In this document: positions 44,741 through 54,359 of the stretch, one piece after another
Position numbering within the stretch: the stretch's first letter is position 1
Layout: each line of letters opens with the position of its first letter
Source of the DNA: Caldilineales bacterium
GTDB taxonomy: Bacteria > Chloroflexota > Anaerolineae > Caldilineales > Caldilineaceae
Length of the DNA stretch: 64,000 nt
Reading direction: 5' to 3'
NCBI GenBank assembly: GCA_012271135.1
Contig: JAAXGZ010000026.1
Location: 1 to 64,000, forward strand
The notes under the pieces: model-generated
Told to the model about the DNA's origin: nothing
Database searches by the model: none
Seen by the model: the letters and a program-made list of their open reading frames with translations, nothing else
Program-made: the position numbers and the translations under genes

Positions 44741-46117
44741 ATGAACATACAACTGACCAGACGGTCCTTTTTGCGTGCTGCGGCCGCAACGTTGGGACTC
44801 GGCGCGTTGTCGGCCTGCGCTGCTCCCGCCGGTGCGCCGGCCTCGGGCGACGCCGGCGCGGCCATGGAAGCAGTTGAGATCGCCTGGTACGAATGGGGCG
44901 ACGTGCTGGACAAGGAAATTGCCGATCGATCCATCGCGGACTTCCAGGCCGAAAACCCCCACATTCAAGTCCGACTGGAACAGGCCCCTGGCCAGTATTA
45001 CGATAAGCTTCAGGCTGCCTTGGCCGGCGGTACCGCCGCGGACATCATCAACAACCAGACGTGGCTGTGGCAGAGCTTCTCCGCCAAGGGGGTCTACCAA
45101 CCCCTCGACGAGCTGCAGGCCCGAGATTCCTATGACACGCCCTTCCCGGCTGCCTGGGACAGTGTGTACGAGACCCAGACGCGCTTCCGCGGCGAACTGT
45201 ACGGGATACCGTGGAACATGAACTCCATGGTCATCTTCTACTCCAAGAAGCCCTTCGACAACATGGGCCTGGACTATCCCACCGATGACTGGACCTACGA
45301 GGACTTTGTCCAGTTGACCATGGACCTGACCGGGGAAGTCGACGGCCAGCAGCAATTCGGATACCAGACCAACTCGTCGTACGAACGCCTGGCTTGTTGG
45401 ATGCGACTCAACGGCGACAAGGAATGGGACCAGGAGATCGAACCCAGGGAGGCACTCTGGGACACGCCGGCCATCATGGAATTCATCGACTTCCAACTGT
45501 ATGCCTGCATCAATGAGTTTGGGGTCAGCCCCACTCCCGCCATGATGGAGGGTGGCAACAATCAGATTGACTCCGGCAATGTGGCCATGAAGATGGAAGG
45601 ACCGTGGTTCTTCCCGAAGATGGCCTGCCGGGAGTGGTCCTGCACCGAAGAGGCAATGGCCGAGAACTATGTGCCGTTCGGCGTTGCACAGCTACCCAAG
45701 GCATCCAATGGCACGCGCGCCCATATGGTGTTTGGTCATGTGCTGCTCATGAACTCCCGCACGGAACACCCGGACGAGACTTGGGAATTCCTCAAGTTCG
45801 CAGGCGGGGAAGGGGCACAGAAGTACGTGGCGCAGTCCGGACGCCAACCGGTAACCCCCGACTTCAACGAACGCCTGTGGAAACCGTCCACGATCGAAAA
45901 ATGGGGGCTGGAAAATCCCCAGCCGCTGATCGACGCCTTTGAGTCGGGCATCCTCCACCTGGCCGGCGAAGTGGACGACCGTTACATTACGGCGGAAGCG
46001 TACGGTCCTGCCCGGGACCGTATGGTGGCGGGCGACGCCGATGCCTTCGAGGTAGTCCCAGAGCTGAACGCGAAGATTCAGGGTCTGTTGGACGAGTACT
46101 GGGCCAGCCAAGGCTAA
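44741..46117 (+). CDS. Sugar-type ABC substrate-binding lipoprotein
   Basis: A 458-residue family-1 solute-binding protein with a twin-arginine signal (TRRSFLRAAA, residues 6-15) and lipobox Cys26 (LSACAAP). AGGAGAT precedes the ATG by five bases. The body (GGTAADIINNQTWLWQ, NMNSMVIFYSKKPFD) fits sugar-binding proteins. It heads an operon with a dioxygenase and two permeases. The sulfatases on both sides suggest a sulfated or modified sugar as ligand. Confidence 0.92.
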   Translation: MNIQLTRRSFLRAAAATLGLGALSACAAPAGAPASGDAGAAMEAVEIAWYEWGDVLDKEIADRSIADFQAENPHIQVRLEQAPGQYYDKLQAALAGGTAADIINNQTWLWQSFSAKGVYQPLDELQARDSYDTPFPAAWDSVYETQTRFRGELYGIPWNMNSMVIFYSKKPFDNMGLDYPTDDWTYEDFVQLTMDLTGEVDGQQQFGYQTNSSYERLACWMRLNGDKEWDQEIEPREALWDTPAIMEFIDFQLYACINEFGVSPTPAMMEGGNNQIDSGNVAMKMEGPWFFPKMACREWSCTEEAMAENYVPFGVAQLPKASNGTRAHMVFGHVLLMNSRTEHPDETWEFLKFAGGEGAQKYVAQSGRQPVTPDFNERLWKPSTIEKWGLENPQPLIDAFESGILHLAGEVDDRYITAEAYGPARDRMVAGDADAFEVVPELNAKIQGLLDEYWASQG

Positions 46118-46136
46118 CCGCCACGGAACCGTTCCG

Positions 46137-46164
46137 CGGAGCGGCCACTCGGGTGGCCGCTCCG
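46137..46164 (+). promoter_or_regulatory. Intercistronic 12-bp stem-loop after the binding-protein gene
   Basis: CGGAGCGGCCAC (46137-46148) and GTGGCCGCTCCG (46153-46164) pair perfectly around TCGG, 20 bases after the stop, with no U-tract. It mirrors the hairpin at 5835-5872 in the other sugar operon and would favour binding-protein expression over downstream genes. Confidence 0.6.
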
Positions 46165-46192
46165 ATCTGCCATACAGCCAAGGACATGCAAG

Positions 46193-46984
46193 ATGGAACC
46201 GATGCAGGTGTCCAATGAACAGTTGGAGTTTTTCCGGGACAACGGCTACGTGGTCCTGGATCCCATTGCCGGCCAAGAGGAGCTGGAGACGCTGAGACGC
46301 ATCTACGACGAATTGTTTGCCCGCCGGGCGGGACGAGAGCAGGGCGCACAGTTTGACTTGGCGGGCGCCGACGAAGAAGACGCGGAAGCAACCCTCCCGC
46401 AAATCCTGGGGCCTGCCCGTTTTGCCCCTGAGCTCAATGACATGGAGTTCAAGAAGATGGGGGCTTCCTGCGCCCGCCAGTTGCTGGGGGGTACAGTCGA
46501 GGGTGGTGACCATGCCATCCTGAAGCCTCCGTTCATCGGTTCGGACACCCCCTGGCATCAGGACGAGGCCTACTGGAATCCGTCGCTGATTTATTCCTCC
46601 CTTAGCATTTGGATGCCGCTACAGGACGCCACGGTGGAGTCGGGATGCATGCAGTTTGTACCCGGCAGCCACCGCCAGGGAGTCCTGCCACACCATCCCA
46701 TTAACAACGATCCGCGTGTCCATGGTTTGGAAGTGGACAATTTCAACCAGGAGGCGGTTGTCGCGTGTCCGATACCCGCCGGGGCCGTGACGGTGCACCA
46801 CTGCCGGACCCTGCACTATGCAGGCCCCAATCTGACGGCGGAGCCGCGGCGCGCCTATATTCAAACGTTCGGCCTGCCCACGCAGACGCGCGACAAACCC
46901 CGGGATTTTTATTGGCAGCAAATCCAACAGACGGCCCGGCAGTCCCGTGCCGAAGAATTTGAACGCAAGACCACCGATGGGTGA
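46193..46984 (+). CDS. Phytanoyl-CoA dioxygenase family protein (Fe/2-oxoglutarate oxygenase)
   Basis: A 263-residue PhyH-type oxygenase. The iron ligands are His122 and Asp124 (TPWHQDEAYW) and probably His208 (TLHYAGPN), with Arg219/220 for 2-oxoglutarate. It sits inside a sugar ABC operon between the binding protein and the permeases, overlapping the next open region; such placement is unusual and suggests that it hydroxylates the imported compound. Substrate unknown. Confidence 0.9.
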   Translation: MEPMQVSNEQLEFFRDNGYVVLDPIAGQEELETLRRIYDELFARRAGREQGAQFDLAGADEEDAEATLPQILGPARFAPELNDMEFKKMGASCARQLLGGTVEGGDHAILKPPFIGSDTPWHQDEAYWNPSLIYSSLSIWMPLQDATVESGCMQFVPGSHRQGVLPHHPINNDPRVHGLEVDNFNQEAVVACPIPAGAVTVHHCRTLHYAGPNLTAEPRRAYIQTFGLPTQTRDKPRDFYWQQIQQTARQSRAEEFERKTTDG

Positions 46985-47028
46985 GCCCCGCAACTCCCGG
47001 AACCGGTCCGGCCTGCCGGTCTGAAGCG

Positions 47029-47943
47029 ATGCCCGGGCGGGAATTGAAACCCGGCAGGTCCGCCGTGGCGCGGCGCCAAGCGTGGGAAGGCCGGATTTTT
47101 GCGCTGCCCTTCATCCTGGGCTTCCTGGCGTTCTGGCTATACCCGATGTCCTATTCGGTGTACCTGGTCTTCCAGGATTGGGACCTGCTGTCTCCGCCCT
47201 CGTTTGTGGGACTCGACAACATAGTGGAGTTGTTTCGGGACGAGTCCATAGGAATTTCCCTCGGCAACACGTCGTACTACACCTTCATCGGTGTCCCGCT
47301 GCAACTCGTCCTCGCCCTGGCGCTGGCCCTGCTGCTGAACGTCAAGGTACGGGGCTTGGCGATTTACCGAACCCTGTTCTACCTGCCGGCCATGACTCCA
47401 ATCGTAGCCAGTGCGATCGTCTGGCTTCAGATTCTCCACCCCGAGTTCGGCATTCTGAACAGCTTCCTGCGGAACTTCGGGATTGAGCCCGTCAACTGGC
47501 TGTTTGATCCGCGCGCCGCCAAACCAGCCTTTATCCTCATGACGCTTTGGGGTGTGGGTCCGCAGATGGTGATCTTCCTGGCTGGGTTGCAGGGGGTTCC
47601 CCAAAGCCTCTACGAGGCGGCGGAGATCGATGGTGCCAGTCGCTCCCAGCGGTTCCTGTTCATCACCATCCCCATGATTTCATCCATCACGTTCTTCAAC
47701 CTCGTGGTGGGGGTCATTGCCAGCTTCCAGGTATTCACGACAGCATTCATCATGACGCGGGGCGGACCCCAGAACGCCACATTATTCCTGGTGCTGTACC
47801 TGTACCGCAACGGGTTCCAATACTTCAAGATGGGTTATGCCTCGGCCATTGCGTGGATGCTGTTCGTCATCATCGTGGCCTTCACGGTGATCCAGTTTCG
47901 ATTGGCCAGCCGATGGGTCTATGAAGAAGGCGCACCGGCCTGA
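47029..47943 (+). CDS. ABC transporter permease, MalF/UgpA type
   Basis: A 304-residue permease starting, as chosen, at ATG 47029; a GTG at 46981 overlapping the dioxygenase stop is possible. Six or so hydrophobic segments, with EAA-loop QSLYEAAEIDGASRSQRF. It pairs with the MalG-type permease ten bases downstream. No ATPase gene follows. Confidence 0.9.
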   Translation: MPGRELKPGRSAVARRQAWEGRIFALPFILGFLAFWLYPMSYSVYLVFQDWDLLSPPSFVGLDNIVELFRDESIGISLGNTSYYTFIGVPLQLVLALALALLLNVKVRGLAIYRTLFYLPAMTPIVASAIVWLQILHPEFGILNSFLRNFGIEPVNWLFDPRAAKPAFILMTLWGVGPQMVIFLAGLQGVPQSLYEAAEIDGASRSQRFLFITIPMISSITFFNLVVGVIASFQVFTTAFIMTRGGPQNATLFLVLYLYRNGFQYFKMGYASAIAWMLFVIIVAFTVIQFRLASRWVYEEGAPA

Positions 47944-47952
47944 CGGCACCCC

Positions 47953-48873
47953 ATGACGGCACCGGATACATCCACAGCCAAGCAACCGGAAAGCCAACCT
48001 CCCCGCCGTGCCATCAGCAGATTGGGGGAAGGGTTTTCGGTCCGATCGCTCATCCACGTCTGTTTGTTGGCGCTTGGTTTTGTGTTCTCAATCCCGTTGC
48101 TGTGGGTCATTACCACGTCGTTCAAGGGACAAGGAGGGATCTTCACCTATCCCATCGAATGGATTCCGGACCCCATCGTGTGGTCCAACTATCCCCGGCT
48201 GCTGAACGTGCTCACGTTTTCGGGATGGCCAGGCATCGTCTTCTTTTTCAGGAACACGTTCTTCATTTCCATCCTGGCAACCGTGGGAACCCTTGTGTCC
48301 TCCATTCTGGTCGCCTACAGCTTCGCCAGACTGCAGTGGCCGGAACGCAACTTCCTGTTCTCCCTGAGTCTGGCCACGATGATGCTGCCGTCGGTGGTCA
48401 TCCTGATCCCCACCTTCCTGCTCTTCCGGGACTTGAAGTGGCTCAACACGTTCATGCCCATGATCGTGCCGTTCTGGTTCGCCGTGCAGGGGTTCTACAT
48501 CTTTCTGCTACGGCAGTTCTTCCTGGGCCTGCCCGCCGAACTGGAAGAGGCTGCACGCATCGACGGTGCCAATTCGCTGCGCATTCTGTGGGGAATCGTC
48601 GTTCCCCTGTCGCGCCCGGCCATCGTTACGGTGTCGATTTTCTCCTTCCTGCAGCACTACAACGAATTCCTCAGCCCATTGTTGTACCTGAACGCAGTCG
48701 AGAAGTTCCCGATGGCGCTTGGCATGCGGATGTTCCAGGGCACCTACACCAATGACTGGCCGCTTATGATGGCGGCCACATCCACTTTCATTCTGCCGAC
48801 TATCTGTCTGTTCCTGATGGCTCAACGGCACTTCATCCAAGGCATTCAGCTAACCGGCTTGGCTGGACGATAG
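47953..48873 (+). CDS. ABC transporter permease, MalG type
   Basis: A 306-residue permease with the EAA loop LEEAARIDGANSLRIL and C-terminus FIQGIQLTGLAGR typical of MalG-type sugar permeases. Last gene of the operon starting at 44741; the following gene (ychF) is convergent 53 bases away. The shared ATPase must be elsewhere. Confidence 0.92.
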   Translation: MTAPDTSTAKQPESQPPRRAISRLGEGFSVRSLIHVCLLALGFVFSIPLLWVITTSFKGQGGIFTYPIEWIPDPIVWSNYPRLLNVLTFSGWPGIVFFFRNTFFISILATVGTLVSSILVAYSFARLQWPERNFLFSLSLATMMLPSVVILIPTFLLFRDLKWLNTFMPMIVPFWFAVQGFYIFLLRQFFLGLPAELEEAARIDGANSLRILWGIVVPLSRPAIVTVSIFSFLQHYNEFLSPLLYLNAVEKFPMALGMRMFQGTYTNDWPLMMAATSTFILPTICLFLMAQRHFIQGIQLTGLAGR

Positions 48874-48926
48874 CAACTCCGTCAAGCGGCGCGATGATGT
48901 CCAAGGTCAACCCCGCGATGGCGGGT

Positions 48927-50021
48927 CTACACGTTGAATCGGAAACGAATCACGTCTCCATCCACAACTTGGTACGTCCGGCCTTCGGTGTGAACAATCC
49001 CCTTCTCGCGCGCCCGGCGCTCGCTCCCCGCCTGCCGCAGGGAAGGAAAGTCCACTACATCGGCGCCAATGAACCCACGAGCAAAATCCGTGTGGATCCG
49101 ACCCGCCGCCTCGACCGCCGTGCTCCCGCTCCGTAGTTCCCATGACCGGACCTCCGAATCGCCAAGGGTGTAGAACCGGATCAGGCCAAGCAGGCCAAAA
49201 CAGCCTGTGACAACCCTGTCCAGACCGGAGTCAACCAGTCCCAGTTCCTGCCGGAACAGCGCCCGATCCTCCTCCGGCAGTTCCAGTAGTTCGGACTCGA
49301 CCGCGGCATCCAACGGGACCGTTCGGTGTCCCTGGAGCTCCATTCTGGTTGCAACATCCTCTGGGTGCATTCCGCTGTTCACCCCGTCCTCCACATCCCC
49401 ATGGTTGAGCAGCACCAGTTCCGGTTTGCCGCTGGCGAGGCCCAGGCCCTGATCCAGCTGGGCGGCATCCTGGGACTCCCACTGGCCATGGCGGTTCGCA
49501 AGCCGGCCGTCCTCCAACCAAGCGCGCAATTCAAGGGCCATGTCCAACACGGGTCCGAGCGATTGATCCCCCTTGGCTTCCCGCGTCAAACTGCCAATGC
49601 GGGTTTCCAGAATCTGCAAGTCCGAGAGAATCAACTCCTGATGCACCACCTCCAGGTTTGATAGCGGATCGCCCTGCATCGAATCTCCACCCCTGTCGAA
49701 ACACCCCACCACATGCAGTAAGGCATCGCATTCCCTTACCTGAGCGAGGAACCGGTTGCCGAGGCCCTCCCCCCGCGAAGCACCCTTGACCAGACCGGCG
49801 ATATCCAGGACTTCGAAGCGCACCGGAATCCGCTGTTGCTGCCCGGTCAGATCGCCCAGAACCGCCAGCCGGACATCCGGAACTGCCACCAGAGTCCGGT
49901 TGGGCTCGACCGTGGTAAAGGGATAGGCGGCCGTCTGGGCCAAGGGCGCTCCGGCCAGGACGTTGAACGTAGTGCTCTTCCCGGCGTTGGGAAGCCCGAT
50001 CAAGCCAACACTAAGCGACAT
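48927..50021 (-). CDS. ychF: YchF/Ola1-family GTP/ATP-binding protein
   Basis: A 364-residue P-loop protein of the Obg-like group. GLPNAGKSTTFN is the P-loop (about residues 9-20), DIAGLVKGASRGEGLGN is the switch-II/G3 region, and the C-terminal TGS domain ends YQVVDGDVIRFRFNV. The G4 motif reads LLNHGD in place of NKxD, consistent with the relaxed base specificity of YchF (ATP use). It binds ribosomes and is linked to oxidative stress. Convergent with the permease gene. Confidence 0.95.
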   Translation of the reverse strand: MSLSVGLIGLPNAGKSTTFNVLAGAPLAQTAAYPFTTVEPNRTLVAVPDVRLAVLGDLTGQQQRIPVRFEVLDIAGLVKGASRGEGLGNRFLAQVRECDALLHVVGCFDRGGDSMQGDPLSNLEVVHQELILSDLQILETRIGSLTREAKGDQSLGPVLDMALELRAWLEDGRLANRHGQWESQDAAQLDQGLGLASGKPELVLLNHGDVEDGVNSGMHPEDVATRMELQGHRTVPLDAAVESELLELPEEDRALFRQELGLVDSGLDRVVTGCFGLLGLIRFYTLGDSEVRSWELRSGSTAVEAAGRIHTDFARGFIGADVVDFPSLRQAGSERRAREKGIVHTEGRTYQVVDGDVIRFRFNV

Positions 50022-50154
50022 TATGTAAAGTGCAATTGATATCCGTTCCAGTTGTGAGGAACACCACGGAACTACCAGGTAGTAGAGTCAGCGGGCACAG
50101 TCCAAGTGCCCGCTTGGCCACTCCATATTCAAGGGAACGCACCGTACACCGAAC

Positions 50155-51597
50155 ATGAACTTCATCATCTTCATGCCGGATGAACTCCGGGCCGAAAGCA
50201 TGGGTTGCTACGGGCATCCATTGGATGTCACTCCCAATCTTGACGCGTTTGCGGCTCAGGGCACCCGGTTCGACCAGTGCCATGTACAGCACACCGTCTG
50301 CTCGCCTTCCCGCTGCAGCATGCTGACGGGGTGGTATCCCCATGTAAGGGGACACCGCACACTGTGGCACCTGCTGCGGCCCGATGAACCCAACCTGTTC
50401 CGCTACCTGCGGGAGGCCGGCTATGACGTGCATTGGTTCGGCAAAAACGACGCGTTGAGCCCGGAGAGCTTCGCCTCCAGTGTCAACGAAGCCGGCTCCA
50501 AAGGTCGTGGCTACCCGTTCGGGCCGTCCCCCTGGAGTCCGGAAGACCCCCAATACTACAGTTTCCTGCATGAGCCATGGACCGATTCCCTGGACCACCA
50601 TTCGGACCAGGCCAATGTGCAGGCGGCGATCGACATTCTGCGGAACAGATCCGGAACGACAGACAGGCCGTTCGTCCTGTACCTCCCTTTGATCTACCCC
50701 CATTGTCCCTACTCGGCTCCCGAACCGTGGCACAGCCGATTTCAACCGGAACAGGTGGTGGACGGCCTTCGGCCCGCCAATCTGCCTCGGAAACCCTCCT
50801 TCCACAGCAGCATGCGGGAACTCCGGCGCCTCGACCAGTGCCCGGAGGGCCTGTTCGCCAAGGTCAACGCCGTCTACTTGGGCATGACGGCGTTCAACGA
50901 CCACCTGTTCGGCAGATTGATGGACGAGCTTGAGTCGTCGCCCTTCCGGGACGACACGACCGTGCTGTACCTCTCGGACCATGGAGACTACGCGGGCGAC
51001 TACGGTCTGGTGGAAAAATGGCCAAGCGCGGCCGAGGATGTAATCACCCGCGTACCTCTTATCATCCGCACACCGGGGGGCCGGGAGGGCCACGTCGTGG
51101 CCGAACAGGTCGAGTTGTTCGACATCATGCCCACCATCCTGGGGTTGGCGGGAGTGGAGGCCAGACATACCCACTTTGCCCGGGACCTGACTCCGCAGCT
51201 TCAAGGCCGGACGGGTGATCCCGACCGGATGGTGTTCACCGAAGGGGGCTACGATCCGCATGAACCCCACTGCTTCGAGGGGCGCAACGAGGACTGGGGA
51301 GAACTTCATCCCTATTGGCCCAAGTTGACGCTCCAACAGCGGGATGCCGGAACGATTGGCAGAACAGCCACAGTCAGGACCTCCACCCATAAGCTGACCC
51401 GTCGCCACGGAGACATCTCGGAGCTCTATGACTTGGTCGGTGATCCGCTGGAGACGGTGAACCTGATTGACCAGCCCCAATACCAAGGCATCCAACGGGA
51501 GCTTGAACTGGTGTTGCTGGACTGGTACCTGACCACCAGCGATGTCACACCATTCGACGAGAATCCGCGTGGCCACACGTTTCGGAGGCGGCCATGA
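50155..51597 (+). CDS. Sulfatase (type I)
   Basis: A 480-residue sulfatase. The formylglycine motif is Cys49-Ser-Pro-Ser-Arg53 (TVCSPSRCSML), with metal ligands at the N-terminus (MPDELRAESMGCYG, an unusual MPDE in place of the Asp-Asp pair) and LSDHGDYAGDYGLVEKW. No signal peptide. The stop overlaps the ATG of the HAD gene by four bases, so desulfation and dephosphorylation may be linked. It is not close to the sulfatase at 43035 in sequence. Confidence 0.88.
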   Translation: MNFIIFMPDELRAESMGCYGHPLDVTPNLDAFAAQGTRFDQCHVQHTVCSPSRCSMLTGWYPHVRGHRTLWHLLRPDEPNLFRYLREAGYDVHWFGKNDALSPESFASSVNEAGSKGRGYPFGPSPWSPEDPQYYSFLHEPWTDSLDHHSDQANVQAAIDILRNRSGTTDRPFVLYLPLIYPHCPYSAPEPWHSRFQPEQVVDGLRPANLPRKPSFHSSMRELRRLDQCPEGLFAKVNAVYLGMTAFNDHLFGRLMDELESSPFRDDTTVLYLSDHGDYAGDYGLVEKWPSAAEDVITRVPLIIRTPGGREGHVVAEQVELFDIMPTILGLAGVEARHTHFARDLTPQLQGRTGDPDRMVFTEGGYDPHEPHCFEGRNEDWGELHPYWPKLTLQQRDAGTIGRTATVRTSTHKLTRRHGDISELYDLVGDPLETVNLIDQPQYQGIQRELELVLLDWYLTTSDVTPFDENPRGHTFRRRP

Positions 51598-52481
51598 CCG
51601 TACCCGCATTGGCGACTCGCCGAACAAACCACGCGTGTTTTGATCCCGGCACCGCAAGGCAACTGGATGGATTCCGGGACCGCCTGCGCCATGTCAGGAT
51701 TGCGCTCTGCGACATGGACGACACGCTCTTGGATGGCCGCAAGCGGTTTCCGCGTCGCACTGAGCAGGCCGTGCGGCGCTGGCTGGACGCCGGGTACGAA
51801 CTGGTTCTTGCCACGGGCAGGCCTCCCCGAAGGGCCCGCGAAGTCTCGGAATGGCTCAACTTGAGGCCCATGATCTGCTACAACGGCTGCTGGATCGAGC
51901 ACCAGCGGCATGTTCAGTACCGTCGACAGATGTCGCGCGAGACTACACAAGCTGTTATCAGATGCCTGTTGGACGCCTGCCCGGATCTGTGGATTGGAAT
52001 TGAATCCCACGACGTTCTCTATGCCGCTCAACCCCAGGACCGTTGGCCTCAGGCCATCCTGTGCGATCCCGTGGACTTGGATGTCGAAGCCGCGAAAATC
52101 TTCTGCCGCTTCAGCCACCTAACCGAAGCCCAGCTGCAAGCCGTCCGGTTGACTGCGCCACCAGGCACCCGACTGATGGAATCCGCCAAGTACAACCTCC
52201 TGCAGTTCATGGATCAGACAGCCGACAAGGCAGTCGCCGCGGCGTGGTGGTTGGACCAAAACAGCATGGACATGGACAATTGCATTGCACTTGGGGACGA
52301 CACCAACGATGTCCGCCTGTTGTCCGAGGCCGCCATCGGCATAGCGATGTCGGATGCGGTGCCGGATGCCATTACCTCATCCGACATCACCGTTCGGAAT
52401 TCAGAATCCGAAGGCGTTGCTGTCGCCCTGACCACCATACTTGAACTGGCGGGACCGGCGTGTTCCCCAACGGTCGGATAG
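51594..52481 (+). CDS. HAD-superfamily Cof-like phosphatase, paralogue 1
   Basis: A 295-residue HAD IIB-type hydrolase: motif I ALCDMDDTLLDG (nucleophile aspartate), ATGRPPRRA, ICYNGCWIE and motif IV LGDDTNDVRLL. It dephosphorylates a small molecule, probably a sugar phosphate. Its ATG overlaps the sulfatase stop (ATGA). A second, diverged copy follows at 52707. Confidence 0.85.
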   Translation: MTVPALATRRTNHACFDPGTARQLDGFRDRLRHVRIALCDMDDTLLDGRKRFPRRTEQAVRRWLDAGYELVLATGRPPRRAREVSEWLNLRPMICYNGCWIEHQRHVQYRRQMSRETTQAVIRCLLDACPDLWIGIESHDVLYAAQPQDRWPQAILCDPVDLDVEAAKIFCRFSHLTEAQLQAVRLTAPPGTRLMESAKYNLLQFMDQTADKAVAAAWWLDQNSMDMDNCIALGDDTNDVRLLSEAAIGIAMSDAVPDAITSSDITVRNSESEGVAVALTTILELAGPACSPTVG

Positions 52482-52706
52482 CTTGTCCGGAAGCGTACAT
52501 CGTATTTTGCTATGCGAAAACAAGGCGAAGAAAGGCCTTCATGCGGCCATTGCACAAGTAGTTGGCATTGGTTTTCTGCTTGGTGTCGTCCCTCCCGCCA
52601 ACAGCCAACACCACCATCGGTCAAGGGTTGTGGAAGTTGATTTCGCGTTTTGATCGGCATTGGGCTACCGTTGCCTTCAACTTCGCATAATCCGGTGATC
52701 GGCGTC

Positions 52707-53528
52707 ATGAAGCAGCAACTGCTCGGGCTGGCTGATCGCTTGGCTCAGATCAAAGTGGTCCTGTGCGACCTTGACCACACACTGCTCGACGCTGATCGGC
52801 AGGTTCCTCCCGACACCGATGGCCTTTTGGATCGGTGGTTGTCGGCCGGGTACGCATTTGTCATTGCCACGGGCAGGGAGCCTCGCCGTGCCCGCAACCT
52901 TTCCCCGGTTCTGGACCAGTGTCCCTTGATTTGCTACAACGGCACTTGGATCGAACATCTTGGCGATGTCAAGTACACGCGGCCGATGTCCCGTGACCTG
53001 ACTAGATCTGCAGTCGAGTGCCTCAGGCGGACGAATCCGAATGCCTGGATTGGCCTGGAGATTAACGATCGGTTGTACGCCCCAAAGCCGTTTGGTCGTT
53101 GGAGCGACGCGATCGCCGCTGATCCAACCGCCATCCACGCCGAAGCCTTCAAGGTGTTCTGTCCCAAGAGTCAGCTGTCGTCCAACGAGGCGGACCGTGT
53201 TCGCACATCGGTGCCGCCAGGTACATGCCTTTGGATCTCCGACGACTATGATGTAGTGCAGTTTGAAGACGCAATCTGGGCGGACAAGTCCGTGGGAGCC
53301 GCCTGGTTGCTGGATCAATGGAACCTGGATCTTGCCCGCTGCATGGCGCTGGGCGACGAAACCAACGACCTAACCATGGTGTCCCGGTCCGGCATCGGCA
53401 TCGCCATGTCGAACTCCAACCCCGAACTCCTGGCTGCAGCCGACCTGTGCGCGCCCAACCATGACGCGCAAGGGGTCAAGCGCGTGTTGTCCGCTGTCCT
53501 TGAACTGCAACCCCAGGCACCTGTCTGA
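52707..53528 (+). CDS. HAD-superfamily Cof-like phosphatase, paralogue 2
   Basis: A 273-residue HAD IIB-type hydrolase: motif I VLCDLDHTLLDA, ATGREPRRA, ICYNGTWIE and motif IV LGDETNDLTMV. It aligns with the neighbour along its length, so a tandem duplication is likely. Separated from it by 225 bases with CATAAT in the leader; start ATG 52707 chosen over an upstream frame extension to 52650. Confidence 0.85.
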   Translation: MKQQLLGLADRLAQIKVVLCDLDHTLLDADRQVPPDTDGLLDRWLSAGYAFVIATGREPRRARNLSPVLDQCPLICYNGTWIEHLGDVKYTRPMSRDLTRSAVECLRRTNPNAWIGLEINDRLYAPKPFGRWSDAIAADPTAIHAEAFKVFCPKSQLSSNEADRVRTSVPPGTCLWISDDYDVVQFEDAIWADKSVGAAWLLDQWNLDLARCMALGDETNDLTMVSRSGIGIAMSNSNPELLAAADLCAPNHDAQGVKRVLSAVLELQPQAPV

Positions 53529-53633
53529 CCAGTCGGTGCCGGCCGGATGCGCACAATGATGGAACGAACTTTCCCGGCGGCCGGGAACTGCAGGCTGCCC
53601 TCGCCGAACGAGTCAGACCACGGCACGGACCCG

Positions 53634-54359
53634 ATGCGGACACTGCACAAACGACGCGCGGAGGACATTGGAGCCATGTTCTCGGCGATCGCGGACAGGT
53701 ATGACCTGATGAACGCCATCATGACCGGGGGCCGGGATCGGGATTGGCGCCGGCGCGTAGTCGATCTGTGTCATCCCGAACCGGGCCAGCGAATACTTGA
53801 CCTGGGAACCGGAACCGGCGAGCTGGCACTGACCTTTGGGCGAGCCGCCTCCGGGCTCGACATCTGGGCATCCGACGTATCGATGGAGATGATGTCCCTG
53901 GCCCAAGCCAAACCTGGAGCTGCACCGATACGGTTTGTCCAGGCGGATGCACTCCAGCTGCCGTTGCAGGACAACCACTTCGATGTCGTGGTCTCTGCAT
54001 TTCTGATGCGGAATCTTCCGGATCCCGTGGCGGCCGTGCGGGAGCAGGTGCGGTTGTTGAAACCGGGAGGCCGGCTTGTGTTCATGGAGATCGTGCCTCC
54101 CGAATTCACGTGGCTGGGCAGTGCCTACAAGCTCTTCATGTTTTCGGTGGTTCCCCGTCTGGGCCGCCTGCTTTCGGGGTCTGCAACCGCCTACACCTAT
54201 TTGCCCTCGAGCACCCAGGTGTACGAGTCTCCATTTGAGATGCTGAGCCTGCTGAGGAGAGCGGGCCTGAGGCAGACAGCCTTCGCCACTTGCATGGCGA
54301 ACACCATTTCGATTCACCATGGCCGCAAGCCAACTCTGGCCGACGAGCACCAGTCTTGA
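53634..54359 (+). CDS. menG: UbiE/MenG-like quinone C-methyltransferase
   Basis: A 241-residue class I methyltransferase. RAEDIGAMFSAIADRYDLMNAIM at the N-terminus and ILDLGTGTGELAL (SAM site), ADALQLPLQDNHFDVV and AYTYLPSS match the UbiE/MenG family that methylates demethylmenaquinone. Start ATG 53634 is chosen by alignment; an ATG at 53547 would add 29 residues. The stop overlaps the next gene. Confidence 0.82.
   Translation: MRTLHKRRAEDIGAMFSAIADRYDLMNAIMTGGRDRDWRRRVVDLCHPEPGQRILDLGTGTGELALTFGRAASGLDIWASDVSMEMMSLAQAKPGAAPIRFVQADALQLPLQDNHFDVVVSAFLMRNLPDPVAAVREQVRLLKPGGRLVFMEIVPPEFTWLGSAYKLFMFSVVPRLGRLLSGSATAYTYLPSSTQVYESPFEMLSLLRRAGLRQTAFATCMANTISIHHGRKPTLADEHQS

Noticed and set aside
50011-51657. 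548-codon open frame on minus
   Set aside because: Antisense to the second sulfatase, which has its full catalytic motif.
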